Shown here in pieces: positions 48,714 to 60,168 of a DNA stretch of 64,000 nt; the stretch's first letter is position 1; the number at the start of each line of letters is the position of its first letter. Both the position numbers and the translations under genes were made by a program. The notes under the pieces are model-generated. The model had not been told where the DNA came from. It saw only the letters and a list, made by a program, of their open reading frames with translations, and searched no databases. Source of the DNA: Harmothoe impar (lineage: Eukaryota; Annelida; Polychaeta; Phyllodocida; Polynoidae); the NCBI GenBank assembly GCA_947462335.1, contig OX381720.1:46222654-46286653 (forward strand), written 5' to 3'.

Positions 48714-50606
48714 TTAATTGATATAAATATTCACCAACGCATCATTTGTAAATTGTAAATCATACCTCCATTTATCCACAAAGAATTTTTTAACTAATTT
48801 TCTCAAAGAGAATTTAAACGACATTTTTGACTCAGATAACCTGACCGAGGGGGGGATCATATTCCATTCATCATAAGCACTATTTGCTGGGGATTTTCTA
48901 ACACGCTCAGTATGGGATAAATATGTCCTGACTAAAGGACCATCCGCTGCTCTTGTCCTCCTATCATTTACTAGAATTAGAGCATTTATTTCTAATAATC
49001 TAAAGCACAGTACTCCTTGTAAATACCTTCTTCTTAAATCAAGTGGAAATATACCTGCATCTAAGTGGAGCTTTTTCACTGACACTTCTATTGGGTCATA
49101 AATTTGAAAACATACTCTAAGTGCATTATTCTGAAGGACTTGAATTCTCTTTTGATCTATAAAATTTAACCCAGTTAAAAATAAGCTACTACTATCAATG
49201 TAAGGTAACAGCATTGTTTTCAAGATGGTGAGAGATGATTCTAAATTAATGCAGCTTCTAAAATGACTTAGAATCCATATTTTATGATTCACTCTTTTTA
49301 TTACCTTGTTAAATTCTTTCTTAAAAGTTAAAGATACTTCAAGTGTAATTCCCAAATATTTGTATTCCCAGACATTCTCTAGTATATTACCCTTAACTGA
49401 TAAATTACCCAAAGTAATCCCTTCTTCATATGTGAATAGCATTGATTTTGTTTTTTTTGCATTAATGGTCAGTTGATTGGAATCAGAATAGTTTACAAGA
49501 ATGTCCAAGTCTCTCTGAAGAGTCTCAGTTAGGACATCTAAATTGTCACCTTCTACATACAACACTGTATCATCTGCATATTGTAAAATATTACTCCTTA
49601 TATTAAGTTGAGATAAGTCATTAACATATAATATGAATAACAACGGGCCTAAAATGGACCCTTGCGGGACGCCGTAAGTAATTTCCAACCATTCTGAATG
49701 TACATTATTTGCTATAGTTTTCTGAGTCCTTTCAGATAAATAACTCTTGAACCATCCCACAACTTCTGCATTAAACCCAAAATTTGGGAGTTTTTCTAAC
49801 AATTTCATGTGATTAATAGTATCAAACGCTTTCCTATAATCTATGAAGACTGCCCCTACATATTTACCATTGTTCAAACTATAGAAGACATCATGGAGTA
49901 GTTTTATTACTGTGTCCTGTGTGCCTCTTTTTGCTCTAAACCCATTTTGACAATTAGTAAACAAACCATTTCCCTCTAAAAAGGCACTAGATTGTTTATG
50001 AACAAATTTTTCTAAAATTTTCCCAGTAATTGGAAGTAACGAGATAGGCCTCAGATCACTGACACTTGAAGGATTATTAATTTTTGGGATGGGCGTGATC
50101 TTAGATGTTTTCCACGTTGAAGGGAAGATCCCAGTATTTAAAGACAAATTCAAAATGAACAAGAAATGCTCACTCATACCCATTAAACAATCCTTTAAAA
50201 CCTTGGCAGATCGATTATCAAAACCCGATGATTTTTCAATATCAATTTTATCTAATTCTTTCTTCAGATCTTCCAATGAAATATTATTAAACTCAAATAC
50301 AACATCCACAGGATTCCTATTGACTAAAGGCACTTCGTTAACAGGAGTTATTTTGGACGCTAGATTCTTCCCAACATTTGCAAAAAATTCATTAATATGT
50401 TCTGCAGCATCTACTGTTGCTATATCTGTATTGTTATCATCTTTTAAATTGAGACTCGATGACTTAACTCCACTAGGTAATAATTTTCTCAACTCATCCC
50501 ACAATTTTTTAGGGTCTTTACCATGAATTACTAATTGATTTTTTACATAGCTGTCGCGTGCCTTTTTTGACACAACATTTGACCTATTTTTTAGGAATTT
50601 AGCCAC
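48714..50606 (-). CDS. Non-LTR retrotransposon (LINE) reverse transcriptase, 630 codons
   Basis: This encodes the C-terminal part of a LINE ORF2 protein, which copies element RNA into DNA at a nicked target. Visible reverse-transcriptase motifs in order: SDLRPISLLPITGKILEK (residues 183-200), NGFRAKRGTQDT (221-232), AVFIDYRKAFDTIN (252-265, catalytic Asp256), YGVPQGSILGPLLF (311-324) and LQYADDTVLYV (341-351, catalytic Asp345 and Asp346), then a thumb-like EYKYLGITLE (414-423). The C-terminus (EWNMIPPSVRLSES region) resembles CR1/L2-group elements. The endonuclease domain expected upstream is missing. The listed start is only the first Met in frame: a preceding segment resembling LINE linker sequence (VELMRDRDTALRRAKK) is in another frame, separated by a run of seven A (50632-50638). 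The open frame itself is unbroken, so insertion is not ancient. Confidence 0.92.
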   Translation of the reverse strand: MAKFLKNRSNVVSKKARDSYVKNQLVIHGKDPKKLWDELRKLLPSGVKSSSLNLKDDNNTDIATVDAAEHINEFFANVGKNLASKITPVNEVPLVNRNPVDVVFEFNNISLEDLKKELDKIDIEKSSGFDNRSAKVLKDCLMGMSEHFLFILNLSLNTGIFPSTWKTSKITPIPKINNPSSVSDLRPISLLPITGKILEKFVHKQSSAFLEGNGLFTNCQNGFRAKRGTQDTVIKLLHDVFYSLNNGKYVGAVFIDYRKAFDTINHMKLLEKLPNFGFNAEVVGWFKSYLSERTQKTIANNVHSEWLEITYGVPQGSILGPLLFILYVNDLSQLNIRSNILQYADDTVLYVEGDNLDVLTETLQRDLDILVNYSDSNQLTINAKKTKSMLFTYEEGITLGNLSVKGNILENVWEYKYLGITLEVSLTFKKEFNKVIKRVNHKIWILSHFRSCINLESSLTILKTMLLPYIDSSSLFLTGLNFIDQKRIQVLQNNALRVCFQIYDPIEVSVKKLHLDAGIFPLDLRRRYLQGVLCFRLLEINALILVNDRRTRAADGPLVRTYLSHTERVRKSPANSAYDEWNMIPPSVRLSESKMSFKFSLRKLVKKFFVDKWRYDLQFTNDALVNIYIN

Positions 50607-50708
50607 TTCTTTATCCTCCTGTTTGCCAGTTTTTTTGCCCTTCTAAGTGCAGTATCTCTATCTCTCATTAACTCTACCTGATGTAATTTGGAAACTAGAT
50701 AGCGGTAA
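50607..50708 (-). pseudogene. Frameshifted upstream part of the LINE ORF
   Basis: On the minus strand this reads SKLHQVELMRDRDTALRRAKK in a frame ending at an A7 run; the next frame takes over with TGKQEDKEV into the reverse-transcriptase ORF. This linker between endonuclease and polymerase is common in LINEs. A one-base change in the A-run is the simplest explanation. A TIR element cuts it off at 50709. Confidence 0.6.
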
Positions 50709-50944
50709 GGCCAAATAAAAAAAAAGTTTTGTTTCAGGTAACATGGGATGAAACTCTAGGGTCGGTAGGTCGGATTTTTTTTTTTTTACTTTTTTTTTTT
50801 TTTTACATAACCCTAAAAACTTTTGAAAACCTAAAATTTACCCCCCAAAAGTGTAGAAATATAAAAATTTCTTCAAAATTGCATAAAAAAACGTGGGGTC
50901 GGCCCTGTTTACATAGGGTCGGTCGGGTTCTTTTTTTTTTGGCC
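50709..50944. mobile_element. GGCC-end TIR element inserted in the LINE, with TAA target-site duplication
   Basis: It starts GGCCAAATAAAAAAAAAG and TTTCAGGTAACATGGG, contains AGGGTCGGTAGGTCGGAT, and ends AGGGTCGGTCGGGTTC, a T-run and GGCC. TAA precedes it (50706-50708) and follows it (50945-50947). It separates the LINE linker from a possible further LINE remnant at 50945-51016. Confidence 0.85.
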
Positions 50945-51018
50945 TAAGGATTTACCATTTACATCAGCCGGATTACTGATAAGCTTTGGTTTGGATGGGG
51001 TATGTTTTTTTAGGTTTA

Positions 51019-51205
51019 AGGGCCTGTTACGTGGACATTGTATGACGTCAGACATTTTGAAGTCATTTGCCGTCAAAATAACTAGCAATTGAAATCAGAC
51101 ATGTTCTGATTTTGAAGGAATTTGCCTGTGACGTGTACCACATGTTGAAAGCAAAGGCAGCGCCTATTTTGACATTGATCAGATGACGTCCATGTAACAG
51201 GGCCT
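51019..51205. mobile_element. TIR element with AGGGCCTGTTAC ends and TTA target-site duplication
   Basis: Left AGGGCCTGTTACGTGGACA and right GTCCATGTAACAGGGCCT are inverted over 18 bp with two mismatches. TTA flanks both sides (51016-51018 and 51206-51208). At 187 bp it has no ORF. Ends and duplication fit a PIF/Harbinger-type MITE. Confidence 0.8.
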
Positions 51206-51208
51206 TTA

Positions 51209-53388
51209 CAGCTAATGCGCCAAAGTAGTATGTAGAAATAGCAGATTGGGTGCAGGCGAAAGATACCATTTCAGAGGCAAGGGAGACCTATACTGTGTAT
51301 TATGTCTGAGGTTAGACCCAATAGGCGCACACAAATGGCTCCCTAGGCTTAGAAGAAGTAGATCCTCTGCGGTGAGGCAAAACATAGTATAGCCAAAATG
51401 AGTTTCATTCAGATTCAGATCAGAGATGTCCTGGTGTGTAGAAAAATCCTTAAGGTTGATTTGCTGGTCCATGCTGGGAATAGACTCCTTACAGACCACA
51501 GATTAGCTTCCTTTAAAGCCGATGATGTCTGCTCCTGCTCCTCCCTCCCCCCTCCCTCCCACATCCGCCTGTACCCACCTACTTGTGCCGTAGCCTCCAT
51601 CCCTTCTCCATCACCTCCATTCATGGTGGGTCCTTAATGAGTGGTCATTTCCGGCGTCAGCATCGGCCCTGGTGCCCATATCTCTGTCAGCTGCTAATCC
51701 CGGCCCAGATAAACACCCATTACTCTGTCTCTAGACCGGTCTTTATAGCTGCAGGTTTCTTATCTCCCCACAGGAGATAGTGTATGTTCAGTGCCAAGGT
51801 GGCCAAAGTTCAGCTCAGTGCCTGGAGTTGTGTTTGCAGCCTTTAATTGTATGTTAATCAGGTTGAGCGCTCATTCCAGTATAATCTTCTCAGTTTCTTA
51901 TAAGAGGCCTTCAGGAAGCCTAGTGTGCGCGGCCATTGCTTGCTGCACTGATAAGAGCTATCACGATGGTCACCTTTTGCATCCGATAAATTTCACAGTG
52001 AATACCAGGGAAATATTTAATTGGTATAAAATGTATTCCTCTAGTGATATATTTTGCAAGTCGCATGAAACTGTGGGAGGGTATTTTAAATGGATCACTA
52101 ACTCGATGTCTCTGTTGCAATACGGTAACGAACATATGATCAATCGTGACTCACTTTGATAAATGAAACTGTACTATGTGATTGTTGTCGGCCGATAACG
52201 CTGACCTTGGCCCTTGTTGAAAAACGTAATTTGTATTATGAATCTTGTGCCAATAAAAACTCAAACTCAAACTAAAGATCTTAAAATGTATATTTGACCT
52301 ACTTTGGGTAGAGAAAAGATATAGTTCTAGGAGCAGGTGTCAAGTGGAAAGAGAGGTCTCCTGTCTTCGCGTTCTTCATGACCCAAAGTAATAGCATCTC
52401 CGGTTTTGACGATCCTATCAAAGATAAGGGGGCATATTTGGGCAGTCTAGGGGGCATTACTGGTACTTCGGTATTTGAGATAACTAGCTGCGATGATCGA
52501 TATCAACATCAGATGTTCCTCTGAATAACACTATAGGAAAATGGAACAATATGGCCACAAATATTCTCAAGCAGGCGTGTCCACACATAATCTAAAGCAG
52601 GCATTTGCAAATCCTTATACATCACCATCCTTTGTATATAATCAGTTTGTTCACTGCATTGTATTGATATCTGGCCCCAGATATCGTTGGATGGGTGATT
52701 CTGAATAGATTTAATGTTGATCTTGATGCAATCTCAAACAGGTGTTCTCAACTGTCCTTTCCGTGGCAGATAGAATGATCCCTTTATTCAGTCATTCCTG
52801 TGATGACCATGGCTCATGCCTTAGCAACATCATACATCTAACCCCTTTACATTATGAACATATCAGTTTCTTTGCTGAATGCATAAACTTACATATTCTC
52901 TTTGTGACCTCTTTACCTAACCAATATTCGGGGATACAATGTAAGGGTTTCCATTACTCCACTGCTGCCTTCCAATTCTAGGACCCACAACCACAATTGA
53001 CCTTCCAAAACCAATTGGCTTCAATGGTATCTGCACCCCAAAACACCTGACTTTGGTTCCATACCTATTGTTACAGCAATTCTGCTGACCATTTCTTAAA
53101 TGTCCACATAACATAGGGAGTTTCATACTTATGCCACATTTAGGAACATTCCCCAAGGGCTAGATAGGCGAGCCCACTACCCTCTACTGACATTCCCAGA
53201 GATGCCACCAGTGAGAAGAGGAAACAAAATCAGGGTCTCAATTGTTGCCGTCACAGGGAGTAATGCAGACATACTCCAGGACTATTTCCTGCCCATTTGG
53301 AACGGAAATTAATCCGCAGGCAGTGCTGGAAGCAATAGGCCCTCCTGCGGCAAGTGCGTGTGGCAAGCGGGCCATGGACGGATGGAGG
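51209..53388. other. Noncoding stretch with a possible LINE 3' tail
   Basis: At 52240-52268 the plus strand reads GTGCCAATAAAAACTC then repeats of AACTCA, the type of 3' terminus found on CR1/L2-like retrotransposons. No reverse-transcriptase homology is visible upstream. A GAGTGGTCATTT motif at 51639 may be a lone terminus of the 41557 family. Nothing else is recognised. Confidence 0.4.
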
Positions 53389-53709
53389 CACAGGCTGTAA
53401 CTGAGTCCTGCTGCCATTGTATTGTGTATGTATAGTGTATGTAAAGGTCTGACACTCCTAGTCCCCGGTCATCTATCCACTTGAGGCGGCAGCACTGTAC
53501 ATGGGATTGTAGGTAGACTGTGGCACCATCTAGCAGAAAGCTAGGAACTACAAATCTCTGTACTTCAGATGGTGCCACTGTCTACCTACAATCCCATGTA
53601 CAGTGCTGCCGCTTTAAGTGGATAGATGACCAGGGACTAGGAGTGTCAGACCTTTACATACACTATACATACACAATACAATGGCAGCAGGACTCAGTTA
53701 CAGCCTGTG
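53389..53709. repeat. Large inverted repeat: 143 bp arms, 35 bp loop, ~97% identical
   Basis: The left arm 53389-53531 (from CACAGGCTGTAACTGAGTCC to GTGGCACCATCT) is the reverse complement of the right arm 53567-53709, with four mismatches by my reading. The spacer is 35 bp. A transcript would form a long hairpin. Open frames on opposite strands share the same peptide only because of the inversion. Confidence 0.95.
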
Positions 53710-54832
53710 GGTGGAGGGAGGGTGTGACCAACAGTAGAAGGGGCTGTCACTGGTACTGAAAGGCGGCTTTTATCGGGTGATAGCAATGTGTGGTTATCTG
53801 TCTGTAGGATGGGAGATAAACCTAAAAACATAACTTTACCAGATCTAGACGAAAGTCAATCATCAGCCAGATTTGGACTGTCTTGATTTATCGAGTCCCA
53901 TTGGCACCTCCACAGGGACACTGTGTGACTAGATGTCAGCTTCAGAATGAATAATCGATGAGGCCAGCGACGGAGGCTGTGTGATCTGTTACAAAAATAT
54001 TTACTTTGTCTAGATTGGAATGAAAATGGCTGTAGACAGGACAAGAACCTGGAGGAGGTACAGAATTAAATGATTATCACTTCCATCATCAGAGACCAGA
54101 TTGAGATTGACACAGCAATGTACAATAAGGAATTGGAATTATTTAGGTGAGAATTTAAGGGTACTCAGCATAAGCCAATACAGTTTGAAAAGGGATATGT
54201 TTTAAAATGTTAGCATGGAACACTGAAACCTTTTAGTGCATGACCTCAAGCATGAATGTTCCAATGGTAGGCAGTCATTCGCTCCAATGCTCACACCCAA
54301 AATGACAGATTGTTTAACCGATACGACCTACCCATCACATAGCATCAGCTTCAACAGAAAATATGGATGATGATCAACTTAAAACATCATGCTTGATGTA
54401 TAATCTCAACAGATTGGAGGGAATAAAAATATCCTTGGTGCCAAATTAATCAAGATGTGTCTTGCGTGCTGGTGGGAGTTCTCAATAACATGAGATGGCG
54501 TGCTTGTGGTGTTTTTCTTCTATTATCGTTCACAATGGGAGCAGATGTCTGGCGGTTTATTGACACTGATCCAACCGAAGTGTGAATTATTCAGTTTGTT
54601 TGAAGCTATTGGTGGCTGTGAATGGTTGGGTGAATCATGCGTGGGGTCGAAAAGTATTTATAACATAATGAAATTACAATCAGCCTACCTTTTGCTTTCA
54701 AATCATTAATTCATGAATTGGGTTTGTTTGGATAATCTTTTGTATGCCCTTAAGCCTTGGAAAAAACAGAGATATTGGAAAGTATACAGCAAATCCCGAA
54801 GCAATCCAGCCATCTTCAAATGACCATCCATC
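53710..54832. other. Noncoding stretch, nothing recognised
   Basis: No exon, TIR or tandem repeat is supported. Confidence 0.4.
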
Positions 54833-54843
54833 TATTACTTTAA

Positions 54844-54933
54844 TGTGGCATAATCACCAAGCGTCTCCCACTCACAATTCTAGTACTGTTCTAGTTTACT
54901 ATGTGGTTAAGTGTGAGTGGTGAGGATGCCCTT
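54844..54933. mobile_element. 90 bp TIR element, TTAA-adjacent, copy 1
   Basis: Left TGTGGCATAATCACC faces right GGTGAGGATGCCCT inverted. The interior CCCACTCACAATTCTA is shared with the copy at 57188. An 11 bp direct repeat, TATTACTTTAA, flanks it (54833-54843, 54934-54944). Confidence 0.7.
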
Positions 54934-54944
54934 TATTACTTTAA

Positions 54945-55335
54945 GTCCTGTGATATCTGCTGAATTGCTTTTTGTTACTATCCATCAGCTTGTATGTATC
55001 TATTAAACAAGTACTTTAGGCCTCCCTCCTCATTCCCATGGTGTGAACCAACAAGAAATTTGGGACAAAGTAGGTTTAGGTAATTGATCCATGAATGTGA
55101 TATATGAAGTAATTATTTCAATGTAGGATACCGACAGCAACTTAACATCAATATTGTTATACAGGCTTGGAAAGTGTTTACGGGAACTGACCAAGGTCGG
55201 GTTGGAGAAGGTTGATTGGTTACGACGATGCAATAAACTGAGATTAAATTGAATTGAAAATTGACATTTGTCACTCACGAATCCCTGCTTTCCAGCGGTC
55301 ACAATCAGCTACTTTATTAATTCCGGCTTTATTCA
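54945..55335. other. Noncoding stretch with a possible LINE tail
   Basis: At 55228-55258 the plus strand reads GATGCAATAAACTGAGATTA then AATTGAATTGAA, resembling the ATTGAA-repeat tail of the LINE at 48076. No coding remnant is visible upstream. Confidence 0.4.
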
Positions 55336-55494
55336 GGGGCCGTTCATTACGTACGTCACGCCGCAGGGGGTGGGGTGAGGGGGTCTTGGTCAGAGTGTGA
55401 CAAACAATCATGGAGGTATGGGGACAAGCGTGACAAGGGTGTATGTGTGTTGAAAATGGACCATATTTGTGTGACACATTTTATGGACGGCCCC
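55336..55494. mobile_element. TIR element of the GGGGCCGTCCATAA type, copy 2
   Basis: Left GGGGCCGTTCATTACGTACG and right TTATGGACGGCCCC are inverted. TCA flanks both sides (55333-55335 and 55495-55497). The interior matches the 8127-8294 element in the opposite orientation. Confidence 0.75.
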
Positions 55495-55499
55495 TCATG

Positions 55500-57183
55500 A
55501 GGGAGTGATGCATTGGGAAAAGGAAATGAAGCCTCATGTTGTTGCAACGTGGCGATTTGGCAATCTGAAATGATTGAAGTGTTTTTCTTCATAATCCATT
55601 AAGAGCGCTTATTAAGTGCTTACCTAAGTTGTACTGTTTAGTTAATGCTCTCTCCGAAAAACACCTGGTGAGCTATGCATAATGTATTAGGAGTTTTATC
55701 CTTAGGGAGATGAATGTATAATTATATAAACCTACATTTGATTTGGTTTGCACAAGGATACATGAATTTGTGAGGCATTTTAAGCTGCACATAAATTATT
55801 TTAATCAGAAAACAGTGAAGGCCTAAACTCGGGGCTTATATCAGATTTCAATCAAATATAAAACTCAACAATATTGGCAAATCATAAACAGAGGACGCTT
55901 GCCATAAATTTGTAAATATTTACACCTTTAAATATAATTCGTATACTTGATACATATTTCTCCTTGGACATTTTCAATATATTGATGGCCATTTAGGCGA
56001 ATGTGAAGGAATGCACTTAATGTTCATGAGCCCAATCCTATAAGTATGTTATATATATAGTCGTCATCTAGTTATAATTTGAATTATCCTCAAGTAGAGT
56101 AATGTCTATCATGCATCCATATATACTTAAAAAGTTTTCTCTCAAACAATATCTAAAACATACCCACTTGATAACGTTTCATTCTCCTTTGGTGTCCAGT
56201 AATCCAGAAATCCCCTACTTTGTGTTCTCCAGTTTCACTGGGGATCTGGTGGTGTGCTATTGAATCCTTGTACTGAACGACCTTTCCTTATATCCGGATC
56301 TCTGACTGTATAGTAGTAAACTGAGCAGCAGTTGGGATTAACCCAGCTATGTTTGCCAGTACCATTCCCTTTCAGGGTTATCTAGTAAGACCTTTATAAG
56401 ATTGTACTAACACAGTTCAATGTATTCTGTACAATAATTCCCCCGCAATATTAAAAGATCGACTCCGGTTACACACAAGAGGCCTAGTTGTCATATTATA
56501 GCACACAATGTCATTTGTTGTAAATCTCTCTTTTGGTCATCATAGTGACTCAGCACTATGGTATGGCTCTGTACCACTGCTTGATAAACCTCGCCTACGT
56601 TCTTCCTTATGACAGTCCTTCTAAGAAAATAATAACATAGTTCACAGTCCTGCATGTGCCCTTTGGTCATCTGCCATTCACCCTACACATTGCATAGCTC
56701 TTTTGGTACAGGATTATAATCATAGCAGAAGCCCACATTTGTTCATCACAATACTATCCTAGAAACATCAGCATGTTCACAAATGCTCCATCAATAGCCA
56801 TGTAATGTCTTTGCCGCTTAATACAAAGCCGACTTAGTGATGAACTGCATTGTTAACACGAGCTGACTAATTCCCACACAAAGATGTATCACTGCAGTAA
56901 ATTGCAGCAGGATTAGACAACGTGTGTAAAACAAACCTCCACCCTGAGCACACAATAGCCTACAAAACACTCCTCAATGATTCACAACTTGACTTTGAGG
57001 ATTTGTAGTTTGGGAAAGAATCACCCTGATGTTTGCATGTGGTTGGCAATTCAATGAGTACCCAAGGAGGAGCTACTCCTTCTTAATGTTCCACATCGTG
57101 AAGCAAATTTAGACAAATGATAAGCTAATTCAAACTATTTCGACCTAAAGATGGCTTGATCCCTGAAACCTGCAGGTGGAGTA
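55500..57183. other. Noncoding stretch, nothing recognised
   Basis: A+T-rich with no supported exon or repeat. Confidence 0.4.
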
Positions 57184-57187
57184 TTAA

Positions 57188-57276
57188 AGTGGCATTCTCA
57201 CCGAGCGTTTCCCACTCACAATTCTACTACTATTCTAGTCTGCTATGTGGTAAGTGCGAATGGTGAGAATGCCCCT
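57188..57276. mobile_element. 89 bp TIR element flanked by TTAA, copy 2
   Basis: Left AGTGGCATTCTCACC and right GGTGAGAATGCCCCT are inverted, with a TTAA on each side (57184-57187, 57277-57280). TTAA duplications are the signature of piggyBac transposition. The element is too short to encode anything. Confidence 0.75.
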
Positions 57277-57280
57277 TTAA

Positions 57281-59617
57281 ACATTGAGTGCCTGCCCTCG
57301 TTCCATTCTGACCCTTACTGGACTGGCAGTAAGATCTTCTCTTTAAAGACACAGATCTCGGTACCCCTCCAGCGACAGTCGGAGTGGAGCCGGGACAGGT
57401 ACTCAGCCCTATTTATAAGGGCGCTGGGGGTTTAAGGAGGGAAGAAAATTAAGGTTACTAATACGACAATTAATGTAGCTGCTGTTGCTTTGATATGGGA
57501 AGTTTTGAATGTGTTGTAAATCAACCACACCTTTCACTACTGAAGGGTTCATTGTGAGTACTAATAAAGCTATATTATGTCAATCTAATAGTGCATGTGC
57601 ATATCTGATCATGACACAGAGATGGTATGGATATGAGAAAATAACAGGAATAGAGAGTATGATGACACGGTAGCGGCCCTCTAAATAGGGAGTAAACTGA
57701 CTACCTCGACATCCTTAAGTGTCTAAGACTATTATTGTTTCACACAATAACTTTAGTATATATCCCAGATGCCGCACATATCCCCCACAATCTTAGAATT
57801 ACATATCCCATGTAATCTTAATCGATACAGCAACCCTTTGAATTACTATCATGTACTGTATGTGATATTTCGTATGTCAAGATACTCCAAAGAAAGGGAT
57901 TGTACATGCCCTCCCTATATATGTTATAGGGATATGTATCATAACTGAATGCTGAATCTAAATGCCTCTACACTCAAAACTAGATTGGTGTAGTGTCCCA
58001 CCACGGGAGACAGCGCTGCTTTAATAGGCCGAAAACAGGCAGGCAATGAAAGGCATGACAAAGCTAGTTGCTGCAAATTAAAATGATTATTCACATCACA
58101 GTAATGGAGCAGCTGTTAGAGAGAGGCAACATTCAATGTCTGCCTATTACTCCCCCTAGATATCACTTTGTTACAGTGTAGATAATGATGGTAGATAATG
58201 AGCTTGATTTTGTCTTTATCATGACTCTATTGTAACTTTAAAAAGACCAATTACATAACACTTTTAATTAAGTACAAGTAATTGGCAAGTTTCAAATGTC
58301 TATCCCCTGAATGTCAGTTTGGCTCAGGCTTGTAAATTCAGGATTTCAGTAAAAGAAGTGTTCGGTCCCGATTGACGGGTCTGAAAGAAATATTCAAAAA
58401 GAAATCCCCCTACTTATTTGGTGCACTGGACTCTACCCTAACCTAGATAACATTACATGTCCAGATAATACCTATATTACTGGGTTTCCCCATAAAATAC
58501 TATAGGGATAAATAGATATGATACATGTCATGCTGTTTCTTACATCGATGTATGTACGACCATTAAATCATTCCAGTATGAGTTCGATAAAAAAGTTGGA
58601 ACTGCCTTGCATCATGGTAACGGTATAGGCTTCTGTAGAAGGGAACTGAGTTTGGAAGTACCAGGTAGAACAGGGTCCACGGAAGGAGCACTACCCATTA
58701 ACGAGTTAGAACTATCTATGAACTCCTCCACAAAGCTGCACATATATGTAGGTGTATATTTGGCTTAAATGTATGATTGGTTCATAAGAAGAAAATACGT
58801 TTCCCTTACCAATCTTCTTGCACTGCCTGGCCTGCATGACATTGAAATTGAAATTGTACATAACGAAATATAGATTTGTGGATAATGGGTAAAATTATAC
58901 TTCACTATATATTGGTTGCCAGAGGCTCTAGAAATACTTGCACGATCTACTGCAAATGGGCAGTGCTTCTTCTTTCTGATTTCTTCAGGCTAAAAAAAAT
59001 ATACTTGTAGGTGGAATGGGATATGGTTAAGGGGCATCACCTGTGGCTAATCTGGCATGCCTGTAAGGACTATGAACTACTCTGAATATTATTTTCTTAG
59101 AGGACCTCTCTGTGGACCACCATAGGGCACAAAGTAGACGAAGTTAATCAACCAGAGGTCTTCTTATAGTAAAGCTATTTTACATATTTTCTTGGAGATG
59201 AATGAATATCTTGCCCTGGAGGTACGTGTATAACATATACGTTTACTCTAAGCTTTCATGCATGTATTATAAACTCTTACAGCTTGATGAAACCCTACCT
59301 GTACCTGTGACAATAGACTTGATACTCACCCACAAGACCATCCTATGATGATTAACAAAACTGTATACTCTTGAAATGAAACACGACTTTGAGCCTGTGA
59401 AATGCAACCGAATAAGGAATAGTCTGGTCAAAGGTGAATCTTACTTTTGACGCATCAGGTATATGATTGGAAGAATGCTGCTTGGGAATTGCGAACAATT
59501 TTCTGCCCCGTGCCTTTTACAGTTATACTTCTCTCTCTCTCCTTATTCTGTTTATTAGGTTGACTAAAACAAGAAAAAGAACCAATTGATATAAAAGACT
59601 ACACTAATTACAGCTAG
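57281..59617. other. Noncoding stretch, nothing recognised
   Basis: A+T-rich. A short hairpin lies near 57970-57998 (CTACACT..GTGTAG). No exon or TIR element is supported. Confidence 0.4.
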
Positions 59618-59915
59618 GGCCAAATTGAAAAAAAGGTTTGTTTCAGGTAACATGGGAAAAAACTCTAGGGTCGGTAGGTCGGATTTTTTTTTTTTTTTTA
59701 CTTTTTTTTTTTTTTAAACTTTTACCTCTAAAATTGACCCAAAAAAGTCTAAAAATGGGAATATTTTTCAAAATTTTTGTAAACCTAAAATTGACCCCCA
59801 AAAAAGTGTAAAAATATAAAGATTTCTTCAAAATTGCATAAAAAAACATAGGGTCGGCCCTGTTTAGATAGGGTCGGTCGGGTGACCTGAAACAAACCTT
59901 TTATTTTTTTTGGCC
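59618..59915. mobile_element. GGCC-end TIR element, well preserved
   Basis: It starts GGCCAAATTGAAAAAAAGGT and TTTCAGGTAACATGGG, and ends AGGGTCGGTCGGGTGACCTG, AAACAAACC, a T-run and GGCC. The core TTGACCCAAAAAAGT block occurs twice, as in the 7816 copy. Confidence 0.85.
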
Positions 59916-60168
59916 CAGGCAAATCGTGACTCTGCAATTACATGTGTCTCCATTTCCTGTTTTGTACTTCCTAATTAATAAAACAACAAATAATGAAATG
60001 ATTCATCTGTATGCCCTTGGGGATACAGGGATTGGACATTGGTTTGTTAGTCACAAATCGGTTTGTGTTTATCCCCAATCTCCTGTTGGCTCAATCATGG
60101 GAGTATAGGGAGAGAGGCCAGAGCCGCTGGGATGGTTTGTGACTCATTCAAAGGCTTCCCTCTGGTAA

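Noticed and set aside
50089..50526. 145-codon open frame on the plus strand
   Set aside because: It is antisense to the LINE reverse transcriptase and only mirrors its codon pattern.
53309..53759. Two open frames on opposite strands with a shared peptide
   Set aside because: The peptide is shared because the DNA is an inverted repeat.
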